Source: Devosia sp. Root436
GTDB taxonomy: Bacteria; Pseudomonadota; Alphaproteobacteria; Rhizobiales; Devosiaceae
Length of the DNA: 64,000 bases
Direction: 5' to 3'
Assembly: GCF_001426345.1 (NCBI RefSeq)
Contig: NZ_LMEM01000009.1
Coordinates: forward strand, 450,540 to 514,539
Part shown: positions 17,582-26,110 of the stretch, in pieces
Numbering within the stretch: the stretch's first letter is position 1
How the letters are laid out: every line of letters begins with the position of its first letter
Notes under the pieces: model-generated
What the model saw: only the letters and a program-made list of their open reading frames with translations
Told to the model about the DNA's origin: nothing
The model's database searches: none
Program-made: the position numbers and the translations under genes

Positions 17582-18265
17582 ATGTACACACTCTATGTCG
17601 CCAACAAGAATTACTCGTCCTGGTCGCTGCGCCCCTGGGTGCTGATGCGCGAGTTGGACATTGCCTTCGATGAGCAGGTCCGTCCCTTCACCGATGGGCC
17701 GGCTCTGGCCTTTGGCGATGTCTCGCCCAGCGGCCGCTTTCCCTGCCTGGTCGATGGAGACACTGTGGTCTGGGATTCCCTGGCCATTACCGAATATCTC
17801 GCCGAGACCCATCCCCAGGTCTGGCCGGCGGACAGACAGGCCCGCGCCTTTGCGCGTTCGGCCGCGTCGGAAATGCATTCCGGCTTCCAGAGCCTGCGCA
17901 ATATCTGCGGCATGAATGTCGGCATCCGCGTGGAACTCAAGGAAATCCCCGCCGGCCTCGCCACCGACATCGCCCGGCTTGACGCGCTCTGGACCGAAGG
18001 TCTCACGCGCTTCAGCGGTCCCTTCCTTGCCGGCTCCGCCTTCACCGCTGCTGATGCCTTCTTCTGCCCCGTCGCCTTCCGCATACAGGTCTACGATCTC
18101 AAGCTCAGCGCGCCGGCCGCCGCCTATGCAGAACGGTTGCTGGCTTTGCCCGCGATGCAGGATTGGTACCAGGCCGCCCTCAAGGAAACCTGGCGCAAGC
18201 AGGCCTATGAGAACGAGGCCCTTGCCGCCGGCCGCATCGTCGCTGATTATCGCCAGACTGCCTGA
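17582..18265 (+). CDS. Glutathione S-transferase family protein
   Basis: 227 residues. The N-terminal thioredoxin-like domain shows NKNYSSWSLRPWVLMRE and SGRFPCLVDGDTVVWDSLAI (the cis-Pro and glutathione-contact region); an all-helical C-terminal domain follows with GPFLAGSAFTAADAFFCPV. GGAGG stands before the ATG. It follows arsR by 50 bp on the same strand and may be co-transcribed with it. Substrate unknown. Confidence 0.9.
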   Translation: MYTLYVANKNYSSWSLRPWVLMRELDIAFDEQVRPFTDGPALAFGDVSPSGRFPCLVDGDTVVWDSLAITEYLAETHPQVWPADRQARAFARSAASEMHSGFQSLRNICGMNVGIRVELKEIPAGLATDIARLDALWTEGLTRFSGPFLAGSAFTAADAFFCPVAFRIQVYDLKLSAPAAAYAERLLALPAMQDWYQAALKETWRKQAYENEALAAGRIVADYRQTA

Positions 18266-18280
18266 CCGTCCGGGATCACC

Positions 18281-19102
18281 ATGGCCGACACACCCTACGC
18301 CACGCCGTCAGCCGGCCTGCCCCCGCAGGCCGCGCTCCATACTGGCCGCGCCGTCTTCACCGAGGCCTATGCGGTCATTCCGCACGGCGTGATGCGCGAC
18401 ATCGTCACCAGCTATCTGCCCCATTGGGACAAGACCCGGCTCTGGATCATCGCCCGACCGATGACCGGCTTTTCCGAGACCTTCTCGCAATACATCATGG
18501 AAGTCGCACCAGGTGGCGGCAGCACGCGGCCCGAGCCCAATCCTGAAGCCGAGGGCGTGCTATTCGTGGTCGAGGGTGAAGCCAATGTGACCATCGAGGG
18601 TAAGCTGCATGCGCTGCGGCCCGGTGGCTACGCCTTCCTGCCGCCAGGCTGCAACTGGTCTTTCTCGAACACCAGCGACGCCCCGGTCCGCTTCCACTGG
18701 ATCCGCAAGCGCTACGAGCCCGTCGAGGGCATCGCGGTGCCCGCCGCCTTCGTCACCAACGAGCGGGACGAACCCATCCGCTGGATGCCCGACACCAAGG
18801 ACACCTGGGGCACCACGCGCTTCGTCGAGCCCAGCGACCTGCGCCACGACATGCATGTCAACATCGTGACCCTCCAGCCGGGCGCCGTCATTCCCTTCGA
18901 GGAAACCCATGTCATGGAGCATGGCCTCTACGTACTCGAAGGCAAGGCCGTCTATCGCCTCAACCGCGACTGGGTCGAGGTCGAGGCCGGCGATTTCATG
19001 TGGCTGCGCGCTTTCTGCCCGCAGGCCTGCTATGCCGGCCCCGGCCGCTTCCGCTACCTGCTCTACAAGGACGTCAACCGCCACGCCAAACTGGGCCTCT
19101 AG
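18281..19102 (+). CDS. allE: (S)-ureidoglycine aminohydrolase, double cupin
   Basis: Releases ammonia from (S)-ureidoglycine to give (S)-ureidoglycolate. 273 residues with two cupin domains: first around VAPGGGSTRPEPNPEAEGVLFVVEG, second around VTLQPGAVIPFEETHVMEHGLYVLEG, where Glu and His residues are typical metal ligands. Starts 15 bp after the GST gene and is followed 2 bp later by allA, its pathway successor. Confidence 0.92.
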   Translation: MADTPYATPSAGLPPQAALHTGRAVFTEAYAVIPHGVMRDIVTSYLPHWDKTRLWIIARPMTGFSETFSQYIMEVAPGGGSTRPEPNPEAEGVLFVVEGEANVTIEGKLHALRPGGYAFLPPGCNWSFSNTSDAPVRFHWIRKRYEPVEGIAVPAAFVTNERDEPIRWMPDTKDTWGTTRFVEPSDLRHDMHVNIVTLQPGAVIPFEETHVMEHGLYVLEGKAVYRLNRDWVEVEAGDFMWLRAFCPQACYAGPGRFRYLLYKDVNRHAKLGL

Positions 19103-19104
19103 CC

Positions 19105-19593
19105 ATGGGCACGATCGTCATCGAACCCCTCACCGCCGCCGCTTTCGCCCCGTTCGGGCAGGTGATCGAAACTGATGGCGCGCATCACTACCCTATCAAC
19201 AATGGCATGACCGAGCGCTACCACGACCTGGCGCGGGTCGAACTGGGGGGCGTTCATCCCCGCCCGCTCATCTCGCTGTTCCGCGGCCAGCCCTATGCAC
19301 TGCCGCTCAGCCTCAAGCTGGTCGAGCGCCACCCGCTCGGCAGCCAGGCCTTCTATCCGCTGTCGCCCAACCCCTGGCTGGTCATAACAGCCGAGGACGA
19401 AAGCGGCGCCCCGGTGCGCCTGCGCGCCTTCGCCCCCGCCCCCGGCCAAGGCGTCAACATCGCCATGAACACCTGGCACGGCGTGCTGACCCCGCTCGAA
19501 GCCGAAAGCGATTTCCTGGTGGTGGACCGCGGGGGCGAGGGGAACAATCTGGAGGAACACCATTTCGACGCGCCGTGGACGGTGACGCGGTAA
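19105..19593 (+). CDS. allA: Ureidoglycolate lyase
   Basis: Splits ureidoglycolate to glyoxylate and urea. 162 residues from ATG 19105, two bases after the allE stop; the frame is open further upstream but that part lies inside allE. Family features: ITAEDESGAPVRLRAFAP, the NTWHGVLTPLE segment with its conserved His, and DFLVVDRGGEGNNLEEH. Its glyoxylate can be used by malate synthase G at the left edge. Confidence 0.94.
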   Translation: MGTIVIEPLTAAAFAPFGQVIETDGAHHYPINNGMTERYHDLARVELGGVHPRPLISLFRGQPYALPLSLKLVERHPLGSQAFYPLSPNPWLVITAEDESGAPVRLRAFAPAPGQGVNIAMNTWHGVLTPLEAESDFLVVDRGGEGNNLEEHHFDAPWTVTR

Positions 19594-19680
19594 GATCGGT
19601 ACCAGACACCGGCCCACCATCATCACCTCGCAACCGACACGACCCTGCGCTAGTTTAGCTGCCAGACGATGGAGGTTGCC

Positions 19681-20457
19681 ATGCTGCCCGTAAGGCTCGT
19701 TCGCTTTGTCCTGGCCCTGCTTGCTTTACTCTCTGTGGGCCCCGCCCTGGCCGCGGACGTCACCTTCACTGGCCTCGTGACCTATCGCGAGCGCATGGCC
19801 CTGCCCCCCGGCGCCTCGCTGACCATCACCCTCGTCGCCCTGCCCGGCCAGCAGCGCATCACCGGCGCCCATGCCAGCCTCGGCGGCAAGGCTGGATCGC
19901 CCATCCAGTTCACCCTCAACGTGCGCAGCGACGTCCTTGCCGATGGTGGCAGCTTCGGCCTCGTCGCCGAAATCTGGAGCAACGGCTACGTCATCTTCCG
20001 CAACGGACAACCGGTGGTCGTCGATCCGCGCGAACCCGCCGGCAACGTCATCGCGGTCGAATTCTCCCCGCCCCCGCCACATGATCCGCCCCAACAGATC
20101 CTGCCGCCGGTCGAAACACCCAATCCGCTGCTCGATGTCGTCTGGGCCGTGACCAGTATCGGCGGCGAGCCGGTGCTGCCGCAAACCGCGCTGACCTTCT
20201 CCATCGCCGCCGATCACCGCGTCGGCGGCAATGGCGGCTGCAACAACTATTTCGCCGAAGCCAGCTTCGAGGCCCCGCCCCTGACCTTCGGGCCCATAGC
20301 GGGCACTCGCATGGCCTGCGGGCCGGCCGTCATGGCGCAGGAAGCGCGCTTCTTCGCCGCGCTCGGCGCCACTGCCGGCTATGACCTCCTGGGCGACACG
20401 CTCAAGCTGGTCGATGCCGCCGGCGTGCCACTGGCCGGCTTGGTCCGCCGGCCCTGA
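19681..20457 (+). CDS. Secreted YbaY-META two-domain protein
   Basis: 258 residues from ATG 19681 (GGAGG 5 nt upstream; an ATG 12 bp earlier overlaps that site). A signal peptide (VRFVLALLALLSVGPALAA) is followed by a YbaY-like beta domain (VTFTGLVTYRERMALPPGASLTITL), a Pro-rich linker (FSPPPPHDPPQQILPPVE) and a META/HslJ domain with GGNGGCNNYFAEASF. Probably periplasmic or cell-envelope; META proteins are linked to stress resistance, but the precise role is unknown. Confidence 0.85.
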   Translation: MLPVRLVRFVLALLALLSVGPALAADVTFTGLVTYRERMALPPGASLTITLVALPGQQRITGAHASLGGKAGSPIQFTLNVRSDVLADGGSFGLVAEIWSNGYVIFRNGQPVVVDPREPAGNVIAVEFSPPPPHDPPQQILPPVETPNPLLDVVWAVTSIGGEPVLPQTALTFSIAADHRVGGNGGCNNYFAEASFEAPPLTFGPIAGTRMACGPAVMAQEARFFAALGATAGYDLLGDTLKLVDAAGVPLAGLVRRP

Positions 20458-20508
20458 ACAGTTCCCCCGGAGCCGCCATGGACAACGCCGATCTCTCGGC
20501 GCCGCCGG

Positions 20509-20625
20509 CTATTGCTGCGTTTCAACCACCAGCACTTCGCTGCGTGGTACGCCAGCAAACGAGGCGGCGAAGGTCAGGAAGCTGAGGGCAAGCGCGAAAA
20601 GGGTAGTGATGACGAGCTGGGACAT
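20509..20625 (-). CDS. Small hydrophobic secreted or membrane peptide, 38 residues
   Basis: Short frame starting MSQLVITTLFALALSF and ending VLVVETQQ, with a single hydrophobic segment resembling a signal peptide or membrane span. It occupies the centre of a 350-bp stretch that otherwise lacks genes, convergent with the YbaY-META gene. No clear ribosome site (only an A-rich stretch). Unknown function and uncertain. Confidence 0.4.
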   Translation of the reverse strand: MSQLVITTLFALALSFLTFAASFAGVPRSEVLVVETQQ

Positions 20626-20808
20626 CTTTTTTGATCCAGGCATGGCGTTGACGCTGCAGCTCCTCTAGCCAACCAGGTTTGAACGCCGGACCAATGCCTC
20701 ATTTATCTGCCATTCAGAATATGGCCTGCCGCATGCCAGCCATGCCGGTCGAACCAAACCGGCATCTGCGCGTTGCATCTGGGTAATTTTCCGCGGAAGG
20801 TCCCCCCG

Positions 20809-21585
20809 ATGGCGCAGATCGATGCCGTTGCCCCCAATGCCATTCCCCACCTGGCCATCTTCACCGATTTCGACGGCACGCTGGTCGAGATTGCCGATAC
20901 CCCCGATGCCGTCGAGGTTCCTGAAGCACTGGCCCAGCAGCTTGGGCGGGCCGCGCGCGAGCTCGACAGCGCCTTTGCCGTGCTGACCGGCCGTGAGATC
21001 GCCGATATCGACAGGTTCCTGGCGCCGCTGCACCTGCCCGTGGCCGGCGCCCATGGCACCCAGCGCCGCCGCGCCGATGGCGTGGTGGAAACCGTCGATC
21101 CCGCCGCTATCATCGGCGCCGAGGAGATCGCCCACGCCATCTCGCCCCTGGTCGCGGCCAATCCGACTCTTCTGCTGGAAATCAAGGAGGGCGCCGTCGC
21201 CCTCCATTATCGCCAGGCGCCCGAGCTCGAAACCGCCGTGCGAATCGCCATGGAAGAGGCGGTTCACAGCGTCACCGACTTCACGCTCGTTGCCGGCAAG
21301 ATGGTGCTCGAAGCCCGCCCTCGCGCTGCCAGCAAGGGCCAGGCCCTGCGCGCCTTCATGCGCGAAGAGCCTTTTCTCGGCCGCACGCCGATCTTCATCG
21401 GCGACGACACCACGGACGAGGATGCCTTCATCGCCGCCCAGGATCTCGGCGGCGTCGGCATCAAGCTCGGAGAAGGCGATACCGCCGCCCGCATGCGCAT
21501 TGCCAATGTCGCCTCGGTCCATGCCCTGATCCAGGGCCTCGGCGATATCGCCGCGCGCGATCGCGACACGGCATTGACGCATTGA
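20809..21585 (+). CDS. otsB: Trehalose-6-phosphate phosphatase
   Basis: Dephosphorylates trehalose-6-phosphate to trehalose. 258 residues from ATG 20809 (GGAAGG upstream; an in-frame TTG at 20773 would add 12 residues). HAD-superfamily motifs: FTDFDGTL (nucleophile Asp), VLTGRE, SKGQALRAFM and GDDTTDEDAF. It precedes otsA by 22 bp, giving an osB-A operon for trehalose synthesis. Confidence 0.95.
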   Translation: MAQIDAVAPNAIPHLAIFTDFDGTLVEIADTPDAVEVPEALAQQLGRAARELDSAFAVLTGREIADIDRFLAPLHLPVAGAHGTQRRRADGVVETVDPAAIIGAEEIAHAISPLVAANPTLLLEIKEGAVALHYRQAPELETAVRIAMEEAVHSVTDFTLVAGKMVLEARPRAASKGQALRAFMREEPFLGRTPIFIGDDTTDEDAFIAAQDLGGVGIKLGEGDTAARMRIANVASVHALIQGLGDIAARDRDTALTH

Positions 21586-21607
21586 CGGACCGACCGGGGG
21601 CATTTGC

Positions 21608-23020
21608 ATGAGCCGCATCATCGTCGTTTCCAACCGAACGCCGGGCAAGGGCCCGGCGGCCGGCGGCCTGGCCGTCGCCCTGCGCAAGACGCTGGCCGAA
21701 CGCGAGGGCTTCTGGTTCGGCTGGTCGGGCAGGCTGGTGGATGCGCCCTCGCCCGAGGCCCGCTTCGAGGATATCGATGGCTTGTCGGTGGCGCAGATCG
21801 ATCTCACGCGCGAGGATCACCACGCCTATTATGCCGGCTTCTCCAATTCCATCCTGTGGCCCAGCTTCCACCTGCGGCTCGACCTCGCCACCATCGAGGC
21901 CCACTGGTACGAGGGCTATCGCCGCGTCAACACCCAGTTCGCCCGTGCTCTGCTGCCGCTGCTCAAGCCCGACGACATCATCTGGGTACATGACTATCAC
22001 CTGATCCCGCTGGCCAGCGAATTGCGCAATCTGGGCGCCCGCAACCGTATCGGCTTCTACCTGCATATCCCGTTCCCGACGGTCGACGCGCTCTACGCCA
22101 TCCCGCATCACCAGGAACTGATGCGCGACCTGTCGCGCTATGACCTCGTCGGCATGCAGGCCAACCGGGACGTCGTCGCCTTCACCGAATTCGCCGAGCA
22201 CCAGGCGCCCTCGACCCTGGCCGGCTCGCCCCTCAAGTCGGTGGATTTCGGCCGTACCGAAGTCGCCGCCTTCCCCATCGGCTCGGACCCCGATGCCTTT
22301 GCCAGGCTCGCGACCAGCCCCGCCGCCATCAAGATGATCAGGCGCATGGAGCGCGCCCTCAACGACCAGCAGCTGATCCTGGGGGTCGATCGGCTCGACT
22401 ATTCCAAGGGCCTGCCGCAGCGGGTGGAAGCCTATGAAAAGCTGCTGCTCAACGACAGCCGCTTTCGCCGGACGGTCCATCTGCTGCAGGTGGCACCGCC
22501 CTCGCGCGACACGATCAAGGAATACCAGCAGACCAGCGACGAACTCGACGCCATTTGCGGCCGTGTCATGGGCCGCTTTGCCGAACCCGACTGGCAGCCG
22601 CTGACCTATGTGAAGCGCGCCTATGGCCAGCCGAGCCTGGCCGGCCTCTACCGCCTCGCCCGCGTTGGCCTCGTGACGCCTCTGCGCGACGGCATGAACC
22701 TGGTCGCCCACGAATATATCGGCGCCCAGGACCCCGCCGACCCCGGCGTGCTCATTCTCTCGCGCTTTGCCGGCGCCGCCGAGATTTTCGAGGATGCCAT
22801 CCTGGTCAATCCTTTCGATACCGACGAAACCGCCGAAGCCCTGCGCATGGCCCTCGACATGGACCTTGAGGAACGCCAGCGCCGCTGGCAGACGCTGATG
22901 ACCGCCGCCCGCAAGCACAATGTGGAAGACTGGGCGATCAGCTTCCTCGACCGGCTGGCCCCGGCCTCGACGGCGGGTACGGGGACAAGGGATATCCTCT
23001 ATCTGGCGTCGGTGGCCTGA
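21608..23020 (+). CDS. otsA: Trehalose-6-phosphate synthase
   Basis: Joins UDP-glucose and glucose-6-phosphate. 470 residues, normal length for this GT20 enzyme. Motifs: SNRTPGKGPAAGGLAVAL, WVHDYHLIPLA, HIPFPTVDAL, LGVDRLDYSKGLPQRVEAY and DGMNLVAHEYIGAQ. Second gene of the otsBA pair; its product is the substrate of OtsB. Together they are likely osmo- or desiccation-protective, and are distinct from the trehalose uptake operon at 35-41 kb. Confidence 0.96.
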   Translation: MSRIIVVSNRTPGKGPAAGGLAVALRKTLAEREGFWFGWSGRLVDAPSPEARFEDIDGLSVAQIDLTREDHHAYYAGFSNSILWPSFHLRLDLATIEAHWYEGYRRVNTQFARALLPLLKPDDIIWVHDYHLIPLASELRNLGARNRIGFYLHIPFPTVDALYAIPHHQELMRDLSRYDLVGMQANRDVVAFTEFAEHQAPSTLAGSPLKSVDFGRTEVAAFPIGSDPDAFARLATSPAAIKMIRRMERALNDQQLILGVDRLDYSKGLPQRVEAYEKLLLNDSRFRRTVHLLQVAPPSRDTIKEYQQTSDELDAICGRVMGRFAEPDWQPLTYVKRAYGQPSLAGLYRLARVGLVTPLRDGMNLVAHEYIGAQDPADPGVLILSRFAGAAEIFEDAILVNPFDTDETAEALRMALDMDLEERQRRWQTLMTAARKHNVEDWAISFLDRLAPASTAGTGTRDILYLASVA

Positions 23021-23041
23021 GGGGCAACAAGGATACCCCTC

Positions 23042-23932
23042 CTAGCGCTCGACCCAAGGGCTCCCCGCCCCCGCCAGCAGCGTCACCAGCACGCGGTTCA
23101 TCGGCGTGGCAATCCCGTGCTTCTCGCCCAGCCGCACGATTACCCCATTGCGCGCATCCACTTCCATCTTGTGACCCGCCAGCCGATCGGCATGGATGGA
23201 GCCGGCAATCGAACCCTCGCGGGAATTGCGCGCAATCTCGACCGTACTATCGATCACCGATTGCGGAACGATCGCCCCCTCAGCCCGCCCGACCGCCGCG
23301 CATTCCTCCGCCAGCCCGCGCACGATGGCCTCCATGTCCTTGCTCCACACCGGCCCTGTAGCCCGCAATGTCAGCGACGGCACGATGGCCGCGCAATTGC
23401 CGCACAGCTTGACCCAGACCTGCGACAGGAAATCGTCATGTGCCGCCGCCTCGATTTCCGCCTGCACGAACAGATCGGCGAAATCCGCACCATTGCGCCC
23501 CGCCGGCACCGCGATGATACCGTGCCCGCGCTGCACGATCCGCCCCGGCGCATTGCGCACCGCCGGCAGGTTGATCATCACGGGCACCAGCCGCTCGGCC
23601 GGCACCAGATGCTCGAACAGCCGCACATGTTCCACCCCGTTCTGGATGATGGCCACGCGCGTCCCGGCACCCACCAGCCGGTTCAGCCAGGCCCTGGTCG
23701 ATTCCACGTCATAGGTCTTGGTCGCCACCAGCACCCAGTCGACCGCCCGTGCCTTGCCCGGATCGGTCAGCACCTCCGGTCTTGCCGTGATCACACCTTG
23801 CGGCGTCTCCACCCGCAGGTCGTCGAGCGGCGTCCGGGCGCAGACGATGACCGTGAAAGCCGGGTCCTGCGCCAGCCAGACGGCGACAGTACCCCCGATT
23901 GCACCCGGCCCGATAACCGCAATTGTCGTCAT
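23042..23932 (-). CDS. 2-dehydropantoate 2-reductase family (PanE/ApbA-like) oxidoreductase
   Basis: 296 residues from ATG 23932 (GGAGC upstream). The frame runs open far upstream, through the terminator and repeat, but that part is not coding. N-terminal NADP motif IAVIGPGAIGGTVAVWL, VATKTYDVE, the catalytic-Lys region VWVKLCGNCAAI and the late HKMEVDARNGVIVRLGEKHGI are typical of the family. It may act as ketopantoate reductase, but family members vary. Convergent with otsA. Confidence 0.85.
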   Translation of the reverse strand: MTTIAVIGPGAIGGTVAVWLAQDPAFTVIVCARTPLDDLRVETPQGVITARPEVLTDPGKARAVDWVLVATKTYDVESTRAWLNRLVGAGTRVAIIQNGVEHVRLFEHLVPAERLVPVMINLPAVRNAPGRIVQRGHGIIAVPAGRNGADFADLFVQAEIEAAAHDDFLSQVWVKLCGNCAAIVPSLTLRATGPVWSKDMEAIVRGLAEECAAVGRAEGAIVPQSVIDSTVEIARNSREGSIAGSIHADRLAGHKMEVDARNGVIVRLGEKHGIATPMNRVLVTLLAGAGSPWVER

Positions 23933-23946
23933 GAAAAGCTCCAAAC

Positions 23947-23976
23947 AAAAAGGGCGGCCACTGGGGCCCCCCTTTT
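23947..23976 (-). terminator. Intrinsic terminator of the helicase gene
   Basis: Read on the minus strand: AAAAGGGGGGCCCC, loop AGT, GGCCGCCCTTTTTG. The GC-rich stem is followed by a T tract. It lies between the helicase stop and the PanE-like start, so it should end the helicase transcript. Confidence 0.7.
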
Positions 23977-24000
23977 CATAGCTGATTTGCCGGCGCTTAC

Positions 24001-24106
24001 AGCATGTCTCCCAAAAGTGGCCGCGGCTTTGGGACAAAGACATGCGAAAAAACAAAGGCGTAAAGCGCGTCTCGCGAAGCGGATTGAACGCGGCGCGCTT
24101 TACGCG
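24001..24106. repeat. Family C repeat, copy 2, with a second palindrome
   Basis: Palindrome GCATGTCTCCCAAAAGTGG ... CTTTGGGACAAAGACATGC (24003-24045) followed by a second inverted repeat GCGTAAAGCGCG ... CGCGCTTTACGC (24058-24106). The right end overlaps the last codons and stop of the helicase gene (24100). Confidence 0.8.
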
Positions 24107-25638
24107 CCTACAACGCGACCGCGCTGGCGATCGGCATTGGAGCGGCCGCCATTGCGCACCGCGTCCTTCTGCGACTTGCCCCAGCGCTGCTTGTTGGCGG
24201 CGGGTTTGGCGCCGGCCGGCTTGGCCGCCATCGGCTTGCCGGTTTCCATGTCGCGACGCACGCCACGGCTCGGCTGAGCGCCTTCGGCCTGGCGGCTGCG
24301 CGGCGTGTCCGACGGCTGGTGATGCGGCTGGCTCTTGCCACCGATCTCCTTGGCGAACTCGGCGAAGGGGCGACGTTCGGACGGCGAGCGGCGGTCGGTC
24401 TGGTCCTTGCGCGGATTCTTGGCCGAACGCGGGCCGGGGCGGCCGCCATTCGGCTTCTTGTAGGCCGAACGCGGCGCCTCGACGACGCCGGTGTCGTTGC
24501 CGGTATGCAGGTCCCCCGTATAGGGCAAGGTCCGGCGGATCAGCCGTTCCACGTCGCGCAGCTTGCCGCGCTCGGTGCCATCGCACAGGGTGATGGCGGT
24601 GCCCGAAGCGCCGTTGCGGCCGGTGCGCCCGATACGGTGGACATAATTCTCCGGATCGTCGGGCAGCTCGTAGTTCACCACATGAGTAATGCCGGGCACA
24701 TCGATGCCGCGCGCCGCGATATCGGTGGCGACCAGGATACGCACCTCGCCGGTGGCAAAGCCCTTGAGGGCCGCCTGGCGGGCGTTCTGGCTCTTGTTGC
24801 CATGGATGGCCGCGGCCTTGTGGCCGTCGATCTCCAGGTTCTTGGCGACACGGTCGGCGCCATGCTTGGTACGCGAAAAGATGATCACGCGCTCCATATT
24901 CTCGGTCTCGCTGAGCAGCAGCTCGTTGAGCACGCCGCGCTTGGCCTTGGCGCCGGAAAGGATCACGCGCTGGTCGATCTTGACCACGGTGGAGCCGGCC
25001 ACCGAGGCATCGACCCGTACCGGATCCTGCAGCAGGGTCTTGGCCAGGTCGGCGACTTCAGGGGCCATGGTGGCCGAGAACATCATGGTGTGGCGCTTGA
25101 TGCCGATCGCCTTGACGATGTGGCGCACCGGGGCAATGAAGCCCATGTCGAGCATCCGGTCGGCTTCGTCGAGCACCAGCCAGCGGGTTTCGTTGAGGCG
25201 GATCTTGCCGTCGTCCATCAGGTCCTTGAGGCGGCCCGGCGTGGCGACGGTGATATCGACGCCGCGCTCCAGGCGCTTGACCTGATGGTAGCGCGACACG
25301 CCACCCAGCAGCAGCACGGTATCGAGCTTCATCTTGGAGCCGGCAAACTTGCGGATGGCTTCGTCGATCTGCACGGCCAGTTCGCGCGTCGGCGCCAGGA
25401 TGAGGGCGCGCGTGGTCAGCGGCCGCGGGCGGCCATTGAGGGTCAGCAGGCCCGCCAGGATCGGCAGGCCGAAGGCTGCCGTCTTGCCCGAACCGGTCTG
25501 GGCAATGCCCATCATGTCCTTGCCCTCGAGGAGCTTGGGAATGGCCTGGAGCTGGATTTTAGTAGGCTCGGTAAAGCCGCCGGCAGTCAGGCTGTCGGTC
25601 AGGATGGTCGGCAGGCCGAGGGAAATGAAGTCGTTCAA
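24100..25638 (-). CDS. DEAD-box ATP-dependent RNA helicase, RhlE-like
   Basis: RNA unwinding/remodelling. The conserved region starts with LNDFISLGLPTILTDSLTAGGF, so a TTG start at 25638 (512 residues) fits best; an ATG at 25740 would add 34 non-conserved residues. Motifs in order: AQTGSGKTAAF (Walker A), APTRELAVQ, VLDEADRMLDMGF (DEAD), SATMAPEV, VATDIAARGID and HRIGRTGRNG. The C-terminal 125 residues are basic and low-complexity (Arg, Lys, Gly, Pro), a usual RNA-binding tail. A T-tract terminator follows. Confidence 0.93.
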   Translation of the reverse strand: MNDFISLGLPTILTDSLTAGGFTEPTKIQLQAIPKLLEGKDMMGIAQTGSGKTAAFGLPILAGLLTLNGRPRPLTTRALILAPTRELAVQIDEAIRKFAGSKMKLDTVLLLGGVSRYHQVKRLERGVDITVATPGRLKDLMDDGKIRLNETRWLVLDEADRMLDMGFIAPVRHIVKAIGIKRHTMMFSATMAPEVADLAKTLLQDPVRVDASVAGSTVVKIDQRVILSGAKAKRGVLNELLLSETENMERVIIFSRTKHGADRVAKNLEIDGHKAAAIHGNKSQNARQAALKGFATGEVRILVATDIAARGIDVPGITHVVNYELPDDPENYVHRIGRTGRNGASGTAITLCDGTERGKLRDVERLIRRTLPYTGDLHTGNDTGVVEAPRSAYKKPNGGRPGPRSAKNPRKDQTDRRSPSERRPFAEFAKEIGGKSQPHHQPSDTPRSRQAEGAQPSRGVRRDMETGKPMAAKPAGAKPAANKQRWGKSQKDAVRNGGRSNADRQRGRVVGA

Positions 25639-25740
25639 GTGAACACGTCTTTCTGCGCCGATATGGCGCTTGCAGGCGCGCAGACAATGCAGCGCGCATG
25701 TCGCCGGACGCACATGCGCCGGCGGGTAAAACATTTGCAA

Positions 25741-26110
25741 TCGGGCGATAAAGGGAGCTATCGCGCGGGTGCTGGCTCGAACCCGGACAAAAGAGTTTCC
25801 GGGCTGACTTCGCCGCTCACCGCTTGGGATAAGAAGAGAAGTCCGTCACCAGATTTATGGCGCCAGCGGATCCAGTGAAGGTCCATGCGCCGGTGACGAT
25901 AGCGCTCATATGCGGCAAGGCGCCTGAAATAGCAAGGAAATTCGGGCTCGCGCCACGCATGGCGGGTGTGCGCGCCATGTTATCCGACCCCGATGTCGTC
26001 CCGGCGCAGGCCGGGATCCATCCTGAAATGACCGAACCTTCACGGCAGGCCGATGGACCTGGGGATGGATTCCGGCCTGCGCCCGGATGACATTCGTGAT
26101 AGGAGGAACC
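25741..26110. other. Gene-poor interval with a family B repeat
   Basis: 370 bp between the divergent helicase and binding-protein genes. The right half (25993-26094) is a family B repeat: GATGTCGTCCCGGCGCAGG and GGGATCCATCCTGA, mirrored by GGGATGGATTCCGGCCTGC and GGATGACATTC. The left part shows no convincing gene or promoter. A 53-residue minus frame ending at 25817 was not accepted. Confidence 0.6.

Noticed and set aside
25817..25976. A 53-residue minus-strand frame starting MARTPAMRGASPNF
   Set aside because: No ribosome site, no recognisable family and no support from context.
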